Origin: CAVZYN01 sp963779515
GTDB lineage: Bacteria > Pseudomonadota > Alphaproteobacteria > Rhizobiales > Hyphomicrobiaceae
Assembly: GCA_963779515.1 (NCBI GenBank)
Contig: CAVZYN010000006.1
Location: forward strand, 178,680 to 242,679
Direction of reading: 5' to 3'
DNA length: 64,000 nucleotides
Below, one piece after another: positions 58,933 to 64,000 of this stretch. The position numbers and the translations under genes were made by a program. The first letter of the stretch is position 1. Each line of letters begins with the position of its first letter. Under the pieces are notes generated by a model. It searched no databases, had not been told where the DNA came from, and saw nothing but the letters and a program-made list of their open reading frames with translations.

Positions 58933-60033
58933 ATGACTGCCCCTGCGACGCAGGAGATGCCGATGCCACACGCCAGCCCTTCACCAAAAACAGTCCAGGG
59001 CAACTACTTCGAGGACTTCCACGTCGGCCAAACCCTGCGCCACGCCACCCCGCGCACGATCACCGCAGGCGATGTCGCCCTCTATACCGGCCTCTACAGC
59101 CCCCGCTTTGCCGTCCAATCTTCCACGGCCTTCGCCCGGGCCATCGGGTATACCGATGCCCCCATCGACGACCTGCTCGTGTTCCATGTCGTGTTCGGCA
59201 AAACGGTACCCGACATCTCGCTCAACGCCGTCGCCAATCTCGGCTACGCCGAACTCCGCTTTGTCAAGGCGGTCTACGCCGGTGACACACTGACGGCGTC
59301 GTCGATCGTCATCGGCCTCAAGGAAAACAGCAGTGGCGAAACCGGGGTTGTCTACGTCCGCACCACCGGCCGCAACCAGCGCGATGACGTCGTCCTCGAG
59401 TACGTTCGCTGGGTCATGGTGCGAAAGCGCGACGCGGCAAGCCCAGCGCCTGCGCCGGTCGAGCCGACCCTCGCGAGCCACGTCGCGGCGGCAGCCTTGG
59501 GCGGCACCATCCCGCCGCTCGATGTTACGCGCTACGATAACGCACTGGCCGGATCACCCCATCGCTGGAGCGACTATCAACCCGGCGAACGCATCGATCA
59601 TGTCGACGGCGTGACCATCGAGGAAGCCGAACACCAGCTTGCGACTCGCATGTACCAGAACACCGCAAAAGTGCATTTCAACCAGCACGAACAGCAGCAG
59701 GGTCGGTTCAAGCGCCGGCTGGTCTATGGCGGCGTGATCATGTCGATCGCGCGAGCGCTGTCGTTCAACGGCCTTGGTAATGCGTTCCATATCGCGGCGA
59801 TCAACGCCGGCCGCCATGTCGCACCGAGCTTTGCCGGCGACACGATTTACGCCTGGTCCGAGGTCCTCGAGGTTGCCCAAGTCCCCCAGCGCGGCGACAT
59901 CGGCGCCCTCCGAACGCGCCTGACAGGCGTCAAAAATCGTCCAGCATCGGATTTCCCACGCAAGACAGCGGACGGCAAAGATATCGACGGCGTGGTTCTG
60001 GACCTCGATATGTGGCTGATTTTACCGCGATAA
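58933..60033 (+). CDS. MaoC-family hydratase with two hotdog domains (mesaconyl-CoA hydratase-like)
   Basis: This 366-residue protein has two hotdog domains. The N-terminal part has GNYFEDFHVGQTLRHATPRT, ITAGDVALYTGLYSPRFAVQ and LGYAELRFVKAVYAGDTLTA; the second has NTAKVHFNQHEQQQGRFKRR and VYGGVIMSIARALSFNGLGN. The arrangement is that of mesaconyl-CoA hydratase in the ethylmalonyl-CoA pathway. Together with the CoA ester lyase it would convert between mesaconyl-CoA and glyoxylate/propionyl-CoA units. The exact substrate is inferred. Confidence 0.87.
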   Translation: MTAPATQEMPMPHASPSPKTVQGNYFEDFHVGQTLRHATPRTITAGDVALYTGLYSPRFAVQSSTAFARAIGYTDAPIDDLLVFHVVFGKTVPDISLNAVANLGYAELRFVKAVYAGDTLTASSIVIGLKENSSGETGVVYVRTTGRNQRDDVVLEYVRWVMVRKRDAASPAPAPVEPTLASHVAAAALGGTIPPLDVTRYDNALAGSPHRWSDYQPGERIDHVDGVTIEEAEHQLATRMYQNTAKVHFNQHEQQQGRFKRRLVYGGVIMSIARALSFNGLGNAFHIAAINAGRHVAPSFAGDTIYAWSEVLEVAQVPQRGDIGALRTRLTGVKNRPASDFPRKTADGKDIDGVVLDLDMWLILPR

Positions 60034-60160
60034 AGCGCCCGGCTCGTGCCAAATTAAGAAATCCGCAGGCGTCTGTTAACCGTTACTCACTACTGTCGGG
60101 AGTCTTGACGTTCCAGGAGCGCGGCAAGGCCCCAATGGGGCCAGCCGCCGTGAGGCGAGT

Positions 60161-61132
60161 TTGACGAAGCGGGTCGCGGTCATTGGTGCAGGGGTGGCGG
60201 GGCTGGCAAGCGCTCGCGTGCTGCGCCGTGCCGGCTTCTACGTCGAAGTCTTTGAACAGGATCGCATCATCGGCGGCCGCATGGCGACCACCCGCATGGG
60301 TCTCGTCACCTTCGATCACGGTGCTCAATACGTCACCGCGCGCCTGACGGCATTCCAGAAATACCTCGATGAGCTCGTCGGCACCGGCTACGCGACCAGA
60401 TGGACCCCAAAAACGTCGAGCGGGCAGGGTGGCGGCCAGATGCTGCCATGGTACGTCGGCACGCCCGGCATGAGCGCCATCGTACGGCCGCTGGCTGAAA
60501 GCGTGCGCCTCCACAATGGCCGTCGCGCCCATACGCTCAGCCGCACGGAAAAAGGCTGGCACATCTGGTTCGAAGATGAATCGTCCGTCGGGCCCTTCCA
60601 TGCGGTTGCCATCGCTGTCCCCGCCAAGGAGGCGCAACTCCTTCTCGGCCGCATAGAAGTCCTGTCCGACCCGCTCACGCGAGTCCGCATGTCGCCGTGC
60701 TGGTCCGTCATGGTCCGATTGGATGAACGCATTATGCCGGATCAAGACGTGTTTTCCGATATGTCCGAAGTCATCCGCTGGGTCGCCCGCAACAATGCCA
60801 AACCCGGCCGGGCAACGCGTGGCGAACACATCGTCATCCACGCCTCTCCGGGCTGGAGCCGCGAAACGGAGGATTCCGATCCCGAAGCCGTGGCTGAAGA
60901 GCTTTGGGCCGAAGTCAGCCACGCCCTCAGCCTGCCGCCCGCGCGCCCAGCCCAGATTTCGGCACAGCTCTGGCGCAATGGCTTGGTCGATGTCTCTCTT
61001 GGCGAGACGTATCTGTTCTCGACGGAGCACATGGTCGGCGTAGCCGGCGACTGGTGCATGGGCCGCCTCGCTGAGCACGCCTTCGAGAGCGGCACCCGCC
61101 TTGGCATGTCCATAGTCGACGCGCTGACTTGA
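60161..61132 (+). CDS. FAD-dependent amine-oxidase-like (renalase-type) oxidoreductase
   Basis: This 323-residue Rossmann flavoprotein opens TKRVAVIGAGVAGLASARVL and RIIGGRMATTRMGLVTFDHG, the renalase/NAD(P)-FAD amine-oxidase pattern. The C-terminal FAD-contact block is GVAGDWCMGRLAEHAFESG. Substrate unknown. TTG start. It precedes sdhC on the same strand after about 130 bp. Confidence 0.85.
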   Translation: MTKRVAVIGAGVAGLASARVLRRAGFYVEVFEQDRIIGGRMATTRMGLVTFDHGAQYVTARLTAFQKYLDELVGTGYATRWTPKTSSGQGGGQMLPWYVGTPGMSAIVRPLAESVRLHNGRRAHTLSRTEKGWHIWFEDESSVGPFHAVAIAVPAKEAQLLLGRIEVLSDPLTRVRMSPCWSVMVRLDERIMPDQDVFSDMSEVIRWVARNNAKPGRATRGEHIVIHASPGWSRETEDSDPEAVAEELWAEVSHALSLPPARPAQISAQLWRNGLVDVSLGETYLFSTEHMVGVAGDWCMGRLAEHAFESGTRLGMSIVDALT

Positions 61133-61259
61133 TCGGGCGCGCTATCCCCATCTTTTACGATGCCGCCGCTCCGCGCTTGCCGTAGCGGCCATTGGTGTCA
61201 TTGCAGGGATTTGTGCAGCGCGGTAATAAGGCCCGAACCTGTCATTCGGAGCCCAATCG

Positions 61260-61661
61260 ATGGCTGACGCCAAACCGGCCGACAAGCGCCCCATGTCGCC
61301 GCACCTGCAGATCTACCGGCCATTGGTCAATATGGTCATGTCGATCCTGCACCGCATCACCGGTGCGGCGCTTTATATCGGCACCGCGCTGTTGGCCTGG
61401 TGGCTGATGGCCGCCGCAACGGGTGAAAAATACTTCAATTATGTCAATGACATATTCGGCAGTCCCCTCGGCAAGCTGATCCTCTTCGGCTACACGTGGG
61501 CGCTGATCCATCACATGCTCGGGGGTCTCCGGCACCTCTACTGGGACACCGGCCGCGGCTTCGACCTCGACATGATCGACAAGTTGTCCTGGGGCTCCAT
61601 CATTGCCTCCGTCGCACTCACGCTGCTGATCTGGATCGGCGCACTAGGAGGCCTGATCTGA
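61260..61661 (+). CDS. sdhC: Succinate dehydrogenase cytochrome b556 subunit
   Basis: This 133-residue membrane anchor has three hydrophobic helices. RPMSPHLQIYRPLVNMVMSI is the quinone-side opening, and YTWALIHHMLGGLRHLYWDT carries the heme-ligating His. It is part of complex II. The TGA stop overlaps the sdhD ATG (TGATG). Confidence 0.95.
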   Translation: MADAKPADKRPMSPHLQIYRPLVNMVMSILHRITGAALYIGTALLAWWLMAAATGEKYFNYVNDIFGSPLGKLILFGYTWALIHHMLGGLRHLYWDTGRGFDLDMIDKLSWGSIIASVALTLLIWIGALGGLI

Positions 61662-62083
61662 TGTCGACCCCGACGCTTCGCCCCAACAATTCCCCGGCAC
61701 ACGCCCAAATCCGCACGCCCCTCGCCAAGGTCAGGGGCCTCGGGTCCGCCAAGGAAGGCGCCCACCACTTCTGGAAACAGCGCATCACCGCGGTCGCGAA
61801 CCTCCTCATGATCCCGATCGCGCTGATCATCATCGTGAAACTTGCCGGCGCCGACTATGCGACCGTCAAAAAGAGCTTGTCCCGCCCGCTCGTTTCGATC
61901 CTGCTGCTGGGCATCGTCATGGCCGGTGTCATGCACATGCGCCTCGGCATGCAAACCATCATCGAGGACTATGTCTCGTCGGAAGGCCGCAAGATTGCAC
62001 TTCTGATGCTGAATACCTTCTTTTCGATCCTGATCGCGATCGCCTGCGTATTCTCCGTATTCAAGCTGGGTTTTGGAGCCTGA
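61661..62083 (+). CDS. sdhD: Succinate dehydrogenase hydrophobic membrane anchor subunit
   Basis: This 140-residue second anchor of complex II has three hydrophobic helices. The first follows HHFWKQRITAVANLLMIPIA, and GVMHMRLGMQTIIEDYVSSE carries the likely heme ligand His. It overlaps sdhC by one base and is followed by sdhA after 1 bp, so the three are one transcript. Confidence 0.93.
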   Translation: MSTPTLRPNNSPAHAQIRTPLAKVRGLGSAKEGAHHFWKQRITAVANLLMIPIALIIIVKLAGADYATVKKSLSRPLVSILLLGIVMAGVMHMRLGMQTIIEDYVSSEGRKIALLMLNTFFSILIAIACVFSVFKLGFGA

Positions 62084-62084
62084 C

Positions 62085-63941
62085 ATGGCAACTGCAAACG
62101 GCAAGGCCAATGGCCGCACGAATGGGATCGCGGCGCCGTCGGTGAACGGCCGCGCCTACCCGATGACCGACCACACCTACGATGTCGTGGTCGTCGGCGC
62201 CGGCGGCGCGGGCCTCCGCGCGACGCTTGGCTGTGCCGAAGGCGGCCTGCGCACAGCCTGCATAACCAAGGTGTTCCCGACGCGCTCGCATACGGTCGCG
62301 GCTCAAGGCGGCGTCGCCGCCGCCCTCGGCAACATGGGCCCCGACGACTGGCGCTGGCACATGTACGACACCGTCAAGGGCGCCGACTGGCTCGGCGACC
62401 AGGACGCGATCGAGTACCTCTGCCGCAACGCCCCCGAGGCCGTCTACGAACTCGAACACTACGGCGTGCCGTTCTCGCGCACCGAGGACGGGCAGATCTA
62501 CCAGCGTCCCTTCGGCGGCATGACCACCGACTTCGGCGAAGGCCCGCCAGCCCAGCGCACCTGCGCCGCCGCCGACCGTACAGGCCACGCCATGCTGCAC
62601 ACGCTCTACGGCCAGGCACTGAAGAACTCGGCTGAATTCTTCATCGAGTACTTCGCCATCGATTTGATCATGGATCAGGACGGCGGCTGCCGCGGCATCA
62701 TCGCGCTCAACATGGAAGACGGCACCCTGCATCGATTCCGCGCCAAGAAAACCATCCTGGCGACCGGCGGCTATGGCCGCGCCTACTTCTCGTGCACCTC
62801 CGCCCACACCTGCACCGGCGACGGTAACGCCATGGTGCTGCGCGCCGGATTGCCGCTGCAGGACATGGAATTCGTGCAGTTCCACCCGACCGGCATCTAC
62901 GGCGCCGGCGTGCTGATCACCGAAGGCTCACGCGGCGAAGGCGGCTATCTCACCAACTCCAAGGGCGAGCGCTTCATGGAGCGCTATGCCCCGCACGTAA
63001 AGGACCTCGCCTCCCGCGACGTCGTCTCGCGCTCGATGACCATCGAGATCCGCGAAGGCCGCGGCGTCGGCAAGGACAAGGACCACATCTACCTGCACCT
63101 CGACCACCTCGATCCGAAGATCCTGGGTGAGCGGCTACCCGGCATTTCCGAGAGCGCGAAGATCTTCGCCGGCGTCGATGTCCGCCGTCAGGCGATCCCC
63201 GTGCTGCCGACCGTGCACTACAACATGGGCGGCATCCCGACCAACTATCACGGCGAAGTTCTGACGCTGAAGAACGGCAATCCGGATCACGTCGTCCCCG
63301 GCCTGATGGCGCTCGGCGAAGCTGCGTGCGTGTCCGTCCACGGCGCCAACCGCCTCGGCTCCAACTCGCTGATCGACCTCGTCGTGTTTGGACGCGCTGC
63401 GGGCCTGCGCTGCAGCGACACTGTCGAATCCGGCTCAGCGCAGCCCGAGTTGCCGAAGGACGCAGCCGACCTCGCCCTCGCGCGCCTCGATCGCTTCCGC
63501 CACGCCGGTGGCCGGACCAAGACATCGGCGCTGCGCCTGCGCATGCAGAAGCTGATGCAGAACAACTGCGCTGTCTTCCGCGACGGCCAAATCCTCAGCG
63601 AGGGCGTGAAGGGCATCGACGACGTCTGGAAAAGCAACGACGATGTCAGCGTCAGCGACCGCTCAATGATCTGGAACTCGGACCTGATCGAGACGCTCGA
63701 ATACGACAACCTGATCGCCCAGGCCGCCGTCACCATGTACAGCGCCGCCAATCGCAAGGAGAGCCGCGGCGCGCATGCCCGCGAGGACCACCCAAATCGC
63801 GACGACAAGGAATGGATGAAGCACACGCTCGCCTGGGCCGACGACCGCTCCCGCAAGGTCACGATCGACTACCGCCCGGTCCACACCTACACCATGACCA
63901 ACGAAATGAAGTACATCGAGCCGAAGGCCCGGGTGTACTGA
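62085..63941 (+). CDS. sdhA: Succinate dehydrogenase flavoprotein subunit
   Basis: This 618-residue enzyme oxidises succinate to fumarate with covalent FAD. YDVVVVGAGGAGLRATLGC binds FAD, and His69 in FPTRSHTVAAQGGV is the covalent attachment point. The active-site region includes HPTGIYGAGVLITEGSRGEG and HGANRLGSNSLIDLVVFGRA. The C-terminal RPVHTYTMTNEMKYIEPKAR is typical. sdhB is expected next but lies outside the window. Confidence 0.97.
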   Translation: MATANGKANGRTNGIAAPSVNGRAYPMTDHTYDVVVVGAGGAGLRATLGCAEGGLRTACITKVFPTRSHTVAAQGGVAAALGNMGPDDWRWHMYDTVKGADWLGDQDAIEYLCRNAPEAVYELEHYGVPFSRTEDGQIYQRPFGGMTTDFGEGPPAQRTCAAADRTGHAMLHTLYGQALKNSAEFFIEYFAIDLIMDQDGGCRGIIALNMEDGTLHRFRAKKTILATGGYGRAYFSCTSAHTCTGDGNAMVLRAGLPLQDMEFVQFHPTGIYGAGVLITEGSRGEGGYLTNSKGERFMERYAPHVKDLASRDVVSRSMTIEIREGRGVGKDKDHIYLHLDHLDPKILGERLPGISESAKIFAGVDVRRQAIPVLPTVHYNMGGIPTNYHGEVLTLKNGNPDHVVPGLMALGEAACVSVHGANRLGSNSLIDLVVFGRAAGLRCSDTVESGSAQPELPKDAADLALARLDRFRHAGGRTKTSALRLRMQKLMQNNCAVFRDGQILSEGVKGIDDVWKSNDDVSVSDRSMIWNSDLIETLEYDNLIAQAAVTMYSAANRKESRGAHAREDHPNRDDKEWMKHTLAWADDRSRKVTIDYRPVHTYTMTNEMKYIEPKARVY

Positions 63942-63961
63942 TCAGGTACAAGGACAAATGA

Positions 63962-63996
63962 CGCGCCGGTCGGCCTTGCGTGCTGACGGCGCGTTT
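63962..63996 (+). terminator. Possible terminator or attenuating hairpin after sdhA
   Basis: CGCGCCG (63962-63968) pairs with CGGCGCG (63987-63993), followed by TTT. The loop is long and the T-run short, so it may be a leaky site or merely chance structure within the sdhA-sdhB gap. Confidence 0.4.
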
Positions 63997-64000
63997 GCCG

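Noticed and set aside
1..64000. CRISPR arrays, prophage modules, restriction or toxin-antitoxin systems
   Set aside because: No spaced direct repeats, phage structural genes or recognisable defence genes were found on either strand.

Overview
The window is GC-rich, gene-dense chromosomal DNA from an alphaproteobacterium, most likely of the order Hyphomicrobiales (Rhizobiales). The evidence is the set of familiar gene neighbourhoods: lspA followed by a lipoprotein and two M16 peptidases, ppiD-trpE opposite tpiA, comF-grxC-nitrilase-DUF1178, mutT-argJ, DUF2244-nth, a BcsS-type protein, CoA ester lyase plus a MaoC-type hydratase upstream of sdhCDA, and CTAG-bounded palindromic repeats. Family and genus cannot be fixed from sequence reading alone.

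Layout. 1-4.6 kb: lysC (partial), lspA, a lipoprotein and a pair of M16 peptidases. 4.6-7.7 kb: fdhD and a TRAP-type solute-binding protein gene broken cleanly by an IS1595-family element with 23-bp inverted repeats and a 9-bp target duplication. 7.8-8.5 kb: a solitary mraZ with five 10-bp-phased boxes upstream and its own terminator. 8.5-14.2 kb: a non-canonical SDR, a DMT permease and a small surface-polysaccharide group (O-antigen ligase/polymerase-like protein, sugar transferase, GT4) next to tRNA-Val(CAC). 14.3-19.3 kb: trpE, ppiD, tpiA. 19.4-26 kb: OsmC, RraA, MFS, universal stress protein, frameshifted bcsS behind an FNR/FixK-type promoter, lepA. 26-31 kb: unknown genes, a SulP transporter and a frameshifted XRE/MmyB-type regulator. 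31-37.6 kb: DUF1178, nitrilase, grxC, comF, a methyltransferase, a Flp pilin, NUDIX, argJ and an esterase. 37.6-43.1 kb: two palindromes, a GMC oxidoreductase and a type I secretion ABC/HlyD pair without a visible substrate. 43.1-46.9 kb: a possible LOR-fold protein, then an ECF sigma/anti-sigma pair and a DUF4394 protein; the sigma gene and the DUF4394 gene share a promoter-like motif. 46.9-57.2 kb: aminotransferase, nth, DUF2244 (frameshifted), Ada-like protein, leuD, two HExxH proteins, carbonic anhydrase, nhaA, DUF429, pdxY. 57.5-64 kb: CoA ester lyase, MaoC hydratase, FAD oxidoreductase and sdhCDA.

How parts work together. The right end fits glyoxylate/C4-dicarboxylate metabolism: CoA ester lyase and mesaconyl-CoA-hydratase-like enzyme suggest an ethylmalonyl-CoA-type route feeding succinate dehydrogenase, and the serine/alanine-glyoxylate aminotransferase at 46.9 kb handles glyoxylate. 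The ECF sigma factor very probably regulates itself and the DUF4394 gene.

Four genes each read as intact if one base is removed from a short homopolymer (near 1243, 23017, 30428 and 49217). All four shifts have the same sign, so assembly or sequencing error must be excluded before calling them real pseudogenes. No CRISPR array, prophage, rRNA or recognisable riboswitch was seen.
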